Source: Pseudomonas sp. 7P_10.2_Bac1 (GTDB lineage: Bacteria; Pseudomonadota; Gammaproteobacteria; Pseudomonadales; Pseudomonadaceae). Taken from it: DNA of 64,000 bases. Under the pieces are notes generated by a model. It had not been told where the DNA came from, made no database searches, and saw nothing but the letters and a program-made list of their open reading frames with translations. Below, piece after piece: positions 38,402-46,091 of the stretch (its first letter is position 1; each line of letters starts with the position of its first letter). The DNA lies in contig NZ_JANLNV010000090.1 of the NCBI RefSeq assembly GCF_025465935.1, forward strand, positions 62,001 to 126,000, read 5' to 3'. A program made the position numbers and the translations under genes.

Positions 38402-38434
38402 GGTGTAGTATGTTGTATTACACATCACTACACC
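38402..38434 (+). promoter_or_regulatory. Operator palindrome of the ParD/ParE-type toxin-antitoxin pair
   Basis: GGTGTAGT (38402-38409) and ACTACACC (38427-38434) form a perfect inverted repeat that ends at the antitoxin's ribosome binding site (GAGG, 38435-38438). This is where ribbon-helix-helix antitoxins normally bind to repress their own operon. Confidence 0.55.
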
Positions 38435-38443
38435 GAGGTTCCC

Positions 38444-38683
38444 ATGCCCATTATGTCTCTGCGCCTTCCTGACGAGATGGCAGACACGCTCGCTCATTTG
38501 GCCAAGGCAACCGGCCGCAGTAAGTCCTTTTTAGCCATCGATGCATTGCGCGATTATTTAGCGCGTGAAGCCTGGCAGATAGCCGAGATCCAAAAAGCCA
38601 TTGAAGAAGCCGATGCGGGTGATTTTGCCTCTGAGAATGAGGTCGCCGTGACACTGAACAAATGGTCTGCCAATGAGGGTTGA
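38444..38683 (+). CDS. Ribbon-helix-helix antitoxin (ParD/RelB type)
   Basis: A 79-residue protein: MPIMSLRLPDEMADTLAHLAKATGRSKSFLAIDALRDYL is a CopG-like ribbon-helix-helix DNA-binding domain, followed by an acidic toxin-binding tail. The ATG at 38444 has GAGG five bases upstream; upstream extension of the frame is not needed. The 3' end overlaps the toxin start by 11 bases. It neutralises the toxin and represses the operon by family rule. Confidence 0.88.
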   Translation: MPIMSLRLPDEMADTLAHLAKATGRSKSFLAIDALRDYLAREAWQIAEIQKAIEEADAGDFASENEVAVTLNKWSANEG

Positions 38684-38957
38684 GTGGCTAAGGACAGCAC
38701 TCAAGAATCTGGATGATGAGGCTACTTACATCGCCGTGGAAAACCCTCAGGCCGCTATCGAGTTCGTTAAAGCCATTAGGGCGAGTGTTGAACAGTTGTC
38801 ACAGTTCCCCTCCATAGGCCGAGAAGGCAGGTTACCGGGCACGCGTGAATGGCCACTGCCGAACTGGCCTTATGTGATCCCTTACCGAATCAGGCTGGGT
38901 AAGTTGCAAGTACTGCGAATTTTCCATACACGCCGCCTTCCGCCCAGCAGTTGGTAG
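38673..38957 (+). CDS. RelE/ParE-family toxin
   Basis: A 94-residue protein with the ParE/RelE fold pattern (VEWLRTALKNLDDEATYIAVENPQAAIEFVKAI, then FPSIGREGR, PYVIPYRI, and RIFHTRR at the end). ParE members poison gyrase and RelE members cleave mRNA; the sequence alone does not decide. The pair is inserted in opposite orientation between the endolysin remnant and the tail gene D. Confidence 0.88.
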   Translation: MRVEWLRTALKNLDDEATYIAVENPQAAIEFVKAIRASVEQLSQFPSIGREGRLPGTREWPLPNWPYVIPYRIRLGKLQVLRIFHTRRLPPSSW

Positions 38958-38995
38958 CACTTACAACTCAACGATTTTCAGTGGCACCACTGGCT

Positions 38996-39997
38996 TCAAA
39001 CCACTGGCCTTGGCTTTGCCTTGCTTCCCCCGTTGCATTCAACGGTAGTACTCCAGCCGCTTTGAGTGAATACGTGCTCAACCGAATCCACCAGGTACTC
39101 GCCATCGAGCCCCGTCTTGAAGCCTTGGACGTTGATGCTGCGCTCGGCGAACAGGTGGGTGCGCCCAGGCATTTCCAGTCGAACAGCAGCGGTAGAACGG
39201 TTGAAGGCTGTCAGCCGAGCTTTGGCCGCTTGTTCGGCGGCAGATTTGTTTGGGTAGATATGCCGGTCGGTGTGCGCGGGGGGCAGTCCCTCAGGCGCGT
39301 CTTCGTTGTTAAGGGTGATGATGTGCAACTGGCCGGTGCTTGGGTCCTGATGTTTGGTCATCACCGCTTTGTGGGCGCTGCGATCGGCTAAACGAAACTG
39401 CCATCGGCTTACGTCGCTGCGGGTCAATGTGACTGCGCCCAAGAACTTGCCGCTTGCGCTCTGCCCCGCTTGGCGCGGAATAACCAGTAACATGCCATCG
39501 GCCACTTTGGCGGTGCAATCGTATTGCTTGGCCAAGCGGGTAATGAAGTTGAAGTCTGACTCGCTCAGTTGATCAGCCCGGGGCACTTCGGTCGTCACCG
39601 GGCAGATGGGCAACCAACCATTTCGCACTGCCACGTCGTTGACGATGCTGCCCAGGCTGACGCCTTCCCAACTGCCACTGCGTGTGGTTTTGCCGCTGCC
39701 GCGCATGTCGCTGGCTTTGCCTCGGATCACCAACGTGTCGGGTGGGCCTGACAGTTCAACTTCATCAACGGTGTAACGGCCTAAGCGGGTCAGCGCTTTA
39801 CCGATATAGCCGAGGAATATCTCGATGCTGGCCCCGCGATTTGGCAAGGAGACGGCGCTGTCGCGGTCATCGATGCGCAGTTCAAAGTCGTCGGACTCCA
39901 TTCCGGGTTTGTCAGTGGTGCGCAGCAATAGCAGGCGGTCATTGATCAGGGACGGGATGTCAGCGCCGTCTGCGATGGTGCGAAAGGTGGGGGTCAT
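38996..39997 (-). CDS. Phage late control gene D protein (P2 gpD-like tail hub)
   Basis: A 333-residue, apparently intact protein: PTFRTIADGADIPSLINDRLLLLRTTDKPGMESDDFELRIDD at the N-terminus and DSVEHVFTQSGWSTTVECNG at the C-terminus are typical of P2 gpD/late control D proteins, the contractile-tail baseplate hub. In P2-like units the order is U-X-D-lysis; the same order is seen here in degraded form. Alone, it cannot form a particle. Its GC-rich composition matches the chromosome. Confidence 0.88.
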   Translation of the reverse strand: MTPTFRTIADGADIPSLINDRLLLLRTTDKPGMESDDFELRIDDRDSAVSLPNRGASIEIFLGYIGKALTRLGRYTVDEVELSGPPDTLVIRGKASDMRGSGKTTRSGSWEGVSLGSIVNDVAVRNGWLPICPVTTEVPRADQLSESDFNFITRLAKQYDCTAKVADGMLLVIPRQAGQSASGKFLGAVTLTRSDVSRWQFRLADRSAHKAVMTKHQDPSTGQLHIITLNNEDAPEGLPPAHTDRHIYPNKSAAEQAAKARLTAFNRSTAAVRLEMPGRTHLFAERSINVQGFKTGLDGEYLVDSVEHVFTQSGWSTTVECNGGSKAKPRPVV

Positions 39998-40149
39998 AAA
40001 TACTCAAAATTAGAAAATTCCCACACAAAACACAGAATCAAGGAAGGTTTAAAAAAAGCCCAAACAGGCTAGTTTCGCCGCTCGCCTTCTGTCTGCTTGT
40101 TGCCACAGTAGCCTTGCCCGCTTATTTATTTGTGAGTACGATAAAATTA

Positions 40150-40425
40150 ATGATCGTTTTCGGCGATGCTAAGCGTCAAGCCAACCTTACCAAGCATGGT
40201 CTTGACTTGGCAGATGCTGGCTTGGTGTACGACGCGCCGAACAAGATCACACTCTGCTCGCCTCGACAGCATGAAGATCGGCTGCTGGACATCGCCATGG
40301 TCGAGGTTATGGGGGTCATTCTGGTGCTGGTTTACGTGGAACGTGACCAGGATATTCGAGCTATTTCGTTACGCCGCGCTTCAAAACAGGAGAGAAAACA
40401 CTATGCAAACCTCCAGCAAGACTGA
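40150..40425 (+). CDS. brnT: BrnT-family ribonuclease toxin
   Basis: About 91 residues from ATG 40150 (MIVFGDAKRQANLTKHGLDLADAGLVYD), the BrnT signature W/GD..K...N..KHG. The C-terminal AISLRRASKQERKHYAN carries the conserved Arg-Arg-Ala-Ser core. The frame is open to TTG at 40114, but the family starts near the chosen ATG. BrnT cleaves RNA and is inhibited by BrnA, encoded next. Inserted between the D and X tail genes in opposite orientation. Confidence 0.85.
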   Translation: MIVFGDAKRQANLTKHGLDLADAGLVYDAPNKITLCSPRQHEDRLLDIAMVEVMGVILVLVYVERDQDIRAISLRRASKQERKHYANLQQD

Positions 40426-40705
40426 TTGGGAACGTGTCCAGCGTGAAGCCGCTGCCGATGAGCCGGTAACGCCAGAGACCGTTGAGTTGTATGACCCCAA
40501 TGATCCGGCAGCCGTTGATGCGTTCTTCATTCAAGCAACTGTCCGTCGTCGAGGCGAACGTGGACCACAAAAAGCTCCGGTCAAAGAGCGGGTCACGCTG
40601 CGGCTTTCTCCAGAGGTGGTGGACTACTTCAAAGCGGGTGGTAGCGGCTGGCAAACTCGCCTGGATCAAGCACTGCAACAGTATGTGCAAAAGCACCAGA
40701 GCTAA
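40403..40705 (+). CDS. brnA: BrnA-family antitoxin
   Basis: A 100-residue protein. KERVTLRLSPEVVDYFKAGGSGWQTRLDQALQQYV is the BrnA ribbon-helix-helix domain at the C-terminus. The start ATG 40403 has AGGAGA upstream, and the gene overlaps brnT by 23 bases. BrnA binds the toxin and autorepresses the operon in characterised members. Toxin-first order is normal for this family. Confidence 0.85.
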   Translation: MQTSSKTDWERVQREAAADEPVTPETVELYDPNDPAAVDAFFIQATVRRRGERGPQKAPVKERVTLRLSPEVVDYFKAGGSGWQTRLDQALQQYVQKHQS

Positions 40706-40708
40706 GTG

Positions 40709-40915
40709 TCACCCCCACAACACCAACCCCTCCTCACTCGCCCCCACCACATCCGACAAGTGAATCACCACCCCGGCCCGATACGGCTGCACCTCATCTG
40801 CCAGCCCTTGGTTGGCATCGAGCACGGCTTCGACCGTGCCGTTGAGGTGGCCGTAGTAGTTTTGGCAGAGGGTGTCGAGCACGTCGCCGCTAGCGGTTCT
40901 GCAGGTCGTCGCCAT
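40709..40915 (-). CDS. Phage tail protein X (P2 gpX-like), copy 1
   Basis: A 68-residue LysM-like tail protein starting MATTCRTASGDVLDTLCQNYYGHLNGTVEAVLDANQGLA. The start at 40915 has TTGGAG about ten bases upstream. It lies inside the end of a gpU remnant read in another frame, the normal U/X overlap of P2-like phages. A second copy is at 42240-42446, on the other side of the RHS gene. Confidence 0.8.
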   Translation of the reverse strand: MATTCRTASGDVLDTLCQNYYGHLNGTVEAVLDANQGLADEVQPYRAGVVIHLSDVVGASEEGLVLWG

Positions 40916-41012
40916 AGCGTACAAACTCCAAGGTAAAGCCCTGTTTACGGGGGATGCCGCCTGCATGAAGGCGCTTTGTTCTTCTTCCATATTTTTTAAA
41001 CACCAGTTGCCC
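40893..41012 (-). pseudogene. Remnant of phage tail protein U (3' end), copy 1
   Basis: The text GNWCLKNMEEEQSAFMQ is followed, after a frame change, by the usual gpU ending YGDDLQNR, which overlaps the start of gpX. Nothing of the upstream two-thirds of gpU remains; similarity to the second copy stops at about 41012. Confidence 0.6.
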
Positions 41013-41151
41013 TGTGCATGACGAAGCACTTAAAAACTCGCCAAATAATGACTATGCCAAGCCTATTCACCTATCACATCTGCTAGGTATACAACCACCA
41101 AACTCCCTGATAAACACTAGAAGCACAGCATCTTCAAACAGGTCTTAATGT

Positions 41152-42225
41152 ATGCCAAATCTTCTTTGTTACTATCAGTACGATCCGCTTGATCGATTAA
41201 CTGGATCAAACCTAAATAAACATTCAAACAGACAATATTTCTATCAAGAAAACCGTCTAACATTACACTTACACAACAAGATGCCAACGAGTATCTTCCG
41301 CTACGGAAACTTACCTCTCGCACAAAAAAACACCTCCCAAAATACAACAGATTTATTTATTAACGACAGCCACAATTCAACATTACACACCACCAGCCCC
41401 GACATTAGAAGAATCATCTCTTACACTTGCTATGGCTACAACACACAACTAACAAATTCAAATTGCTTACTGGAGTTCAGTGGAGAACACAGAGACTTCT
41501 TTACTCAACACTACATTTTAGGTAACGGCCACCGTGCCTACAACCCAGTATTGATGCGTTTCAACACACCCGATAACTTAAGTCCATTTGACAAGGGCGG
41601 GTTAAATGCATACGCCTATTGTTTAAACGATCCGATTAATCGTAGCGATCCTAGTGGTGCAGCTTCTTTACTGGACCGAGTACTGCGCTATTTCCCCATA
41701 TTCAGAAGAAGCAGAACACCTATTCAATACAAAGCAATTGGCGCGACGCGTGTAAAAAAAACATCCTCACTTATTGATCATGATGCCGACCCTTTTTATG
41801 ATATCGCCGCAGATGTTGTTCTGAAGGGTAATCTAGCACTCAAACGCACTACAATCACAGTCCCAAAAACCGCAGATGATCTCAGCATACTAAATCAGCC
41901 AAACACAACCCACAAATACGTGCTCAACAAAAATAACGACTTAGCGATAGCTTCCTACCCTAAGGGAGACCCAGCGATAGCACCCTCACATCCGAGCATC
42001 ACAAGATACATCTCAAATAAGTTAGGGCTGAACAATGATGTAATCAGCGCTGGCTACATAGTCAACACCAATAACGGATACATGGTTACCAACCACTCAG
42101 GCCACTACAGACCTAAAGCCAAACATACATCTCTTACAACTTTAAAACTAAAAAGTTTGGGCGCCCAAGCATTTTCTAAAAGCTTCGATTTGGCGCAGGA
42201 GATTAAGGTCGTGAGGGGAGCTTAG
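41152..42225 (+). CDS. Orphan RHS-core protein with a C-terminal toxin-like domain
   Basis: A 357-residue, AT-rich gene. Residues 1-100 resemble the end of an RHS/YD-repeat region (YYQYDPLDRLTGSN). Residues about 105-170 are the RHS core (YGYNTQ, FSGEHRDFFTQHYILGNGHRAYNPVLMRFNTPDNLSPF, GGLNAYAYCLNDPINRSDPSG). The last 185 residues form a variable tip ending with NHSGHYRPKAK, a string that recurs in polymorphic toxins. Short stand-alone RHS-core proteins of this kind are common in Pseudomonas. The tip's activity is unknown, and no immunity gene follows. Confidence 0.8.
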   Translation: MPNLLCYYQYDPLDRLTGSNLNKHSNRQYFYQENRLTLHLHNKMPTSIFRYGNLPLAQKNTSQNTTDLFINDSHNSTLHTTSPDIRRIISYTCYGYNTQLTNSNCLLEFSGEHRDFFTQHYILGNGHRAYNPVLMRFNTPDNLSPFDKGGLNAYAYCLNDPINRSDPSGAASLLDRVLRYFPIFRRSRTPIQYKAIGATRVKKTSSLIDHDADPFYDIAADVVLKGNLALKRTTITVPKTADDLSILNQPNTTHKYVLNKNNDLAIASYPKGDPAIAPSHPSITRYISNKLGLNNDVISAGYIVNTNNGYMVTNHSGHYRPKAKHTSLTTLKLKSLGAQAFSKSFDLAQEIKVVRGA

Positions 42226-42239
42226 TGTAAAGATACTAT

Positions 42240-42446
42240 TCAACCCCACAACATCACCCCCTCCTCACTCGCCCCCACCGCATCCGGCAAGTGAATCACC
42301 ACCCCGGCCCGATACGGCTGCACCTCATCGGCCAACCCTTGGTTGGCATCGAGCACGGCATCGACCGTGCCGTTGAGGTGGCCGTAGTAGTTCTGGCACA
42401 GTGTATCGAGCATGTCGCCGCTAGCGGTTCTACAGGTCGTCGCCAT
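42240..42446 (-). CDS. Phage tail protein X (P2 gpX-like), copy 2
   Basis: A 68-residue copy of the gpX-like protein at 40709-40915 (MATTCRTASGDMLDTLCQNYYGHLNGTVDAVLDANQ), differing at only a handful of positions. The start at 42446 corresponds to that of copy 1. The promoter-proximal side is separated from the rest of gpU by a MITE-like element. Confidence 0.8.
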   Translation of the reverse strand: MATTCRTASGDMLDTLCQNYYGHLNGTVDAVLDANQGLADEVQPYRAGVVIHLPDAVGASEEGVMLWG

Positions 42447-42471
42447 AAAGTACAAACTCCAAGGTAAAGCC

Positions 42472-42596
42472 TAATGCCAGTCAGTTAAGAAAAAATAGCG
42501 CGCCCCTGAGATGAGGAAGCGCCGTTTTTATTGAGCCTCGTCGCCAATCTGAACTATAAAAAAATATTCGTTCAGGGTCTTAACTGACAGGCATTA
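42472..42596. mobile_element. 125-bp MITE-like element with target-site duplication
   Basis: The ends are TAATGCCAGTCAGTTAAG (42472-42489) and CTTAACTGACAGGCATTA (42579-42596), inverted repeats with one mismatch. They are flanked by the 10-bp direct repeat AGGTAAAGCC (42462-42471 and 42597-42606). Copy 1 of the surrounding repeat has a single AGGTAAAGCC, so the empty site is known. The interior has no gene and contains a terminator-like hairpin near 42490-42530. The TIR and 10-bp duplication suit IS4-family mobilisation in trans. Confidence 0.85.
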
Positions 42597-42830
42597 AGGT
42601 AAAGCCCTGCTTTAGCGGGATGCCGCCTTGCAGGAAGGCGCTTTGTTCTTCGTTGATGTTTTCCAAACACCAGTTGCCCAGTACGTCGCCGTAGCCATTA
42701 GTTAGGCCCAGTGGCTGGAGCTGGAGCTGGAGCCGATGCCGATGCCGATGCCGCGCAGGGTGACGCGTAGTTTGAGGACGCCATTGATACCGTGGTTTTC
42801 GCACCTTAGAGTGGGATGCGTTTGATGCCC
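42597..42830 (-). pseudogene. Remnant of phage tail protein U and upstream tail sequence
   Basis: On the minus strand the text LTNGYGDVLGNWCLENINEEQSAFLQGGIPLKQGFTL matches the expected gpU C-terminal region, cut by the MITE at 42596. Upstream (about 42700-42800), another frame reads GINGVLKLRVTLRG before stops. This is unrecognised tail-gene debris containing hexamer repeats (CTGGAG and CCGATG, three each, 42715-42750). Confidence 0.6.
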
Positions 42831-42838
42831 AAGAGAAT

Positions 42839-43225
42839 CTATACCAATCCCAATTTAGCCACTATGCCAATACAAACCATCACCACTAAAAGAATTAGCC
42901 CGGACCATTGTAATATCACCAACTTACGTTTAAGTACCGCAGGAAACCCCCGTAAATCCTCAGCATTTACACTCCCGCGCTTAAGGTAAAAAGCGGGAAA
43001 TGTTACAACACTAGAAATACTGCCAACCAACACCAACTTGCCCCATGGGCCTCCTTGTCCGAGTGAAAAAAAGGTTTTGATTAGCAGACTATTTTTCAAG
43101 TGATCCTGCATTAGATTCATCTGTGTATATGCAAGGTGCAAGCACACACCGATCCAAAGAAATATTCCTCCAAAATCGATTAACCCTACTGCTAAAAATA
43201 TTTTATCTGCAGTATTCAAACTCAT
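42839..43225 (-). CDS. Membrane immunity protein candidate, copy 2
   Basis: A 128-residue protein with three likely membrane helices (about 8-32, 65-80, 98-122) and a conserved core GGPWGKLVLVGSISSVVTFPAFYLKRG. Its ATG overlaps the end of the toxin-like cassette by four bases, the usual toxin-immunity arrangement. It is a clear paralogue of 44358-44744. A membrane immunity protein would suit a pore-forming toxin. I know no named family; the role is inferred from pairing. Confidence 0.65.
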   Translation of the reverse strand: MSLNTADKIFLAVGLIDFGGIFLWIGVCLHLAYTQMNLMQDHLKNSLLIKTFFSLGQGGPWGKLVLVGSISSVVTFPAFYLKRGSVNAEDLRGFPAVLKRKLVILQWSGLILLVVMVCIGIVAKLGLV

Positions 43226-44154
43226 CGGACTATCTCATAAATTTTGTCAGCCATTGCTTCCCCGGCGGCACCACCTATGGCTCCAGCCGTAAAAGATCCG
43301 ACTCCTACCACAAGCACACCACAAACTAATGTGCCAACTCCTGCAGTTGGTACACCGAGCCCAACACATATCCCGGCAACGGCTGGGGCTGTTAAAAGCG
43401 CACCAGCTAATGCCCCGCCCCCCATCCCACCCGCAAAATTACCCGCTTCAGTAAACTTAACTCTCTTGCATGCCTCAGTATTACCCGCCGCACAGACATC
43501 TTGGACCTTCATGTACGATGCCCCGCCACCAATACCCGTGCCAATCCATCCACCGTATTTGAGATATTTAGCAGCCTTGGACACACCTTCAATATGGGTG
43601 GCATATCCCGGTATTTGATCGGGGCCACCCGCTGCCGTCCAGCGATGAACCAAGCTTCGAGTAGAGATCCCGAGCGCACTTTTTAAATTTGGATGGTCCG
43701 GAAACCCTATGCCTTTACGGGTTAAAGCGGTCAAGTTCGTGTTGAGTTTTGCCAACAGCCGCTTACACTCTGCAAAAAATTCTGCTGAGCGCAGATGTCC
43801 ATCCGTTTGGAATGACCGTATGTGCAGCGCTTCAATGTCTTTAAACAGGTTTTTTACGTCGTCCAGGTTCTTGGCAAACATCGCCTTCCCGATCCCGATT
43901 GATGTGGCACCATGGGCTAAAAGGGTTTCGATCTCGTCACGATGCCGAACCATAAAGTTGGCCTCTTCCGGACTAAGCGCTTTTACCGCCTCATTGGCTT
44001 TGGCAGCGGCCGCCATCAATATCGCTTCTTCACGGGTGCATTGCAGGTTGTTGGGATCGCTCAACACGATCATCGAACCGGCATTGACAGTGCTCAGCCC
44101 GGGGTTGAGTGCATCAAACTTGCTCATCACTGCGGGGTATTGCGACGAGAACAA
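43222..44154 (-). CDS. Orphan toxin cassette (truncated copy of the upstream toxin)
   Basis: About 310 residues in frame, and open further to 44361 without a usable ATG or GTG; TTG at 44154 is the first possible start. The sequence follows the full toxin at 44741-46091 closely (VHRWTAAGGPDQIPGYATHIEGVSKAAKYLKYGGWIGTG). It ends in an intact glycine-zipper hydrophobic domain (GGMGGGALAGALLTAPAVAGICVGLGVPTAG). Upstream of the shared TGQGRPGSF the sequence is unrelated (HWLRAHHPHRRYP), so the N-terminus was lost or swapped. Probably not translated alone. Confidence 0.65.
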   Translation of the reverse strand: MFSSQYPAVMSKFDALNPGLSTVNAGSMIVLSDPNNLQCTREEAILMAAAAKANEAVKALSPEEANFMVRHRDEIETLLAHGATSIGIGKAMFAKNLDDVKNLFKDIEALHIRSFQTDGHLRSAEFFAECKRLLAKLNTNLTALTRKGIGFPDHPNLKSALGISTRSLVHRWTAAGGPDQIPGYATHIEGVSKAAKYLKYGGWIGTGIGGGASYMKVQDVCAAGNTEACKRVKFTEAGNFAGGMGGGALAGALLTAPAVAGICVGLGVPTAGVGTLVCGVLVVGVGSFTAGAIGGAAGEAMADKIYEIVR

Positions 44155-44357
44155 CGCAGCCTTTAACTGATCGACTGTCGTACTTTTGGGAACAACATAG
44201 AAGCCCGGCTCTTGCAGTGGCTGCCTGAACTCTGGCTTTGAGACTGGGAGTGGTTCTCTCTCCCGCTCAACGGGGCTATGAAAACTGCCGGGCCTGCCTT
44301 GCCCCGTAGATGGATAGCGCCTATGCGGATGATGCGCTCGCAGCCAATGAATGAAAG

Positions 44358-44744
44358 TTACTCAAGCCAGCCAATACTTTTACCTAGAAGCCACATTAAG
44401 AACCCTAAGCTAAGCAGCACTATTCCGCCCCATTGAAGAATTACCAATTTACGCTTGAGCAGTATGGGAAAAGTGCTTAAATCGTCCAGGCAAACACGCC
44501 CGCGTTTGACGTAAAAACTGGGGAAAGTAACGATCCCTGAAATACTACCGACCAGCAGCAATTTACCCCAAGGGCCACCTTTTCTTAACTGGGTTAAATG
44601 TGTGACGACAGAACTATTTTTTAAATGTCGCAACATTAAATCCATTTTTGTATATGCAATGCGAAGCGCGATGCCTATCCAAGAAAATACGCCGAGAATT
44701 ACAGCACCACACAGGTATCCGAAGAAAGACTCAGCAGTATTCAT
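44358..44744 (-). CDS. Membrane immunity protein candidate, copy 1
   Basis: A 128-residue paralogue of 42839-43225 with three likely membrane helices and GGPWGKLLLVGSISGIVTFPSFYVKRG. Its ATG overlaps the toxin stop by four bases. The two immunity candidates differ more than their toxins do in the N-terminal part, as expected for cognate specificity. Function is inferred from position. Confidence 0.65.
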   Translation of the reverse strand: MNTAESFFGYLCGAVILGVFSWIGIALRIAYTKMDLMLRHLKNSSVVTHLTQLRKGGPWGKLLLVGSISGIVTFPSFYVKRGRVCLDDLSTFPILLKRKLVILQWGGIVLLSLGFLMWLLGKSIGWLE

Positions 44745-46091
44745 TTAATAGCTTCATAGATAACCTCTCCAGCTTTCTCGCCTATAGAGCCAAACACTTC
44801 ACCGCCAACATAAGATCCTGCCCCCACAACTACCACGCTACAGACTACTGTACCCACCCCGACAGTTGGTACGCCAATCGCTAAGCATATCCCGGCGACG
44901 GTTGGGGCCGTTAAAAGCGCACCCGCTATTGCCCCCCCCTCCAATCCCGCCAGCAAAATTACCCGCCTCAGTGAACTTAACCCTCTTGCACGCCTCAGTA
45001 TTACCCGCCGAACAAACGTCTTGAACCTTCATGTAAGAGGCAGTTCCACCAATACCAGTGCCAATCCAACCACCGAGCTTAAGATATTTGGATGCCTTGG
45101 ACACACCTTCAATATGGGTGGCATACCCCGGAATTTGATCTGCACCACCGGCCAACGTCCAGCGGTGAACCAAGCTGCGGCTGGAGATCCCGAGCGCACT
45201 TTTTAAATTCGGATGGTCTGGAAACCCTATACTCTTACGGGTCAAAGTGGTCAGATTTGTGTTGAGTTGGGCCAGCAAACGCCTACGCTCCGCAAAAAAG
45301 GCTGGGGACCGTAAATGTCCATCCGTTTGGAATGAGCGAATGTGCAATGCTTCGACTTCTTTCAAAAGCTTTCTTACATCATCCAGGTTCTTGGCAAACA
45401 TTGCCTCGCCAATACCTATTGCTGTTGCACCCCGCGCAATAACAGTTTCGATTTCATCGCGGTGTCTGGCCATAAAATCAGCCTCTTCCGGACTAAGCGC
45501 TTTTACCGCCTCATTGGCTTTGGCAGCGGCCGCCATCAATATCGCTTCTTCACGGGTGCATTGCAGGTTGTTGGGATCACTCAACACGATCATCGAACCG
45601 GCATTGACAGTGCTCAGGCCGGGATTGAGTGCATCAAACTTGCTCATCACAGCCGGGTATTGCGACGAGAACAACGCAGCCTTTAACTGATCGACTGTCG
45701 TACTTTTGGGAACAACATAGAAGCCCGGCTCTTGCAGTGGCTGCCTGAACTCTGGCTTTGAGACGGGGAGTGGTTCCCTCTCCCGCTCAACGGGGCTATG
45801 AAAACTGCCGGGCCTGCCTTGCCCCGTAATGTGCGCATACCGACCCAAGTTGTCATCGCTTAACGGACTGAAGGGGTCAGCGTCGACCAGCAACAAGTCT
45901 CCGTTTTCAACAGCCTCTACGATTTGTTGGTCACTCATTGGCCGACCGAACACATCAACATGAAATAAGTTAAGAGGCGTATGGGGCAAATGCAAAGCAC
46001 GCTCGACGTTCGCTTTTGCAAAAAATGGTGATTCTATATTTCTGAAGCTAATTCCGAGTCGTTCGCGATCTTGTCGACGAATAAGGCGCAT
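44741..46091 (-). pseudogene. Probable pore-forming toxin/effector, frameshifted at a G8 run
   Basis: The start ATG at 46091 has an AGGGAAAA stretch upstream. Residues about 1-95 are of unknown type, followed by PGFYVVPKSTTVDQLKAALFSSQYPAVMSKFDALNPG (LysM-like in character), a helical middle part and a C-terminal glycine-zipper hydrophobic domain. The frame breaks at eight consecutive C on the + strand (44932-44939). With seven, it would read GGIGGGAIAGALL, as in the paralogous cassette, and continue to 44741 (VVVVGAGSYVGGEVFGSIGEKAGEVIYEAIK). About 450 residues when restored. The membrane-zipper end plus a membrane immunity partner suggests a type VI-type or contact-delivered pore former; no secretion genes are in the window. 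Confidence 0.65.

Larger units (their letters stand above)
40709..41012. repeat. Direct repeat, copy 1 (gpU end plus gpX)
   Basis: About 300 bases, roughly 90% identical by eye and in the same orientation as 42240-42679. The copies flank the RHS gene. Copy 2 is longer because of the 125-bp element inserted in it. Confidence 0.75.
42240..42679. repeat. Direct repeat, copy 2 (gpU end plus gpX, with insertion)
   Basis: Same unit as 40709-41012, carrying the 125-bp insertion at 42472-42596. Copy 1 shows the uninterrupted target. Confidence 0.75.
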
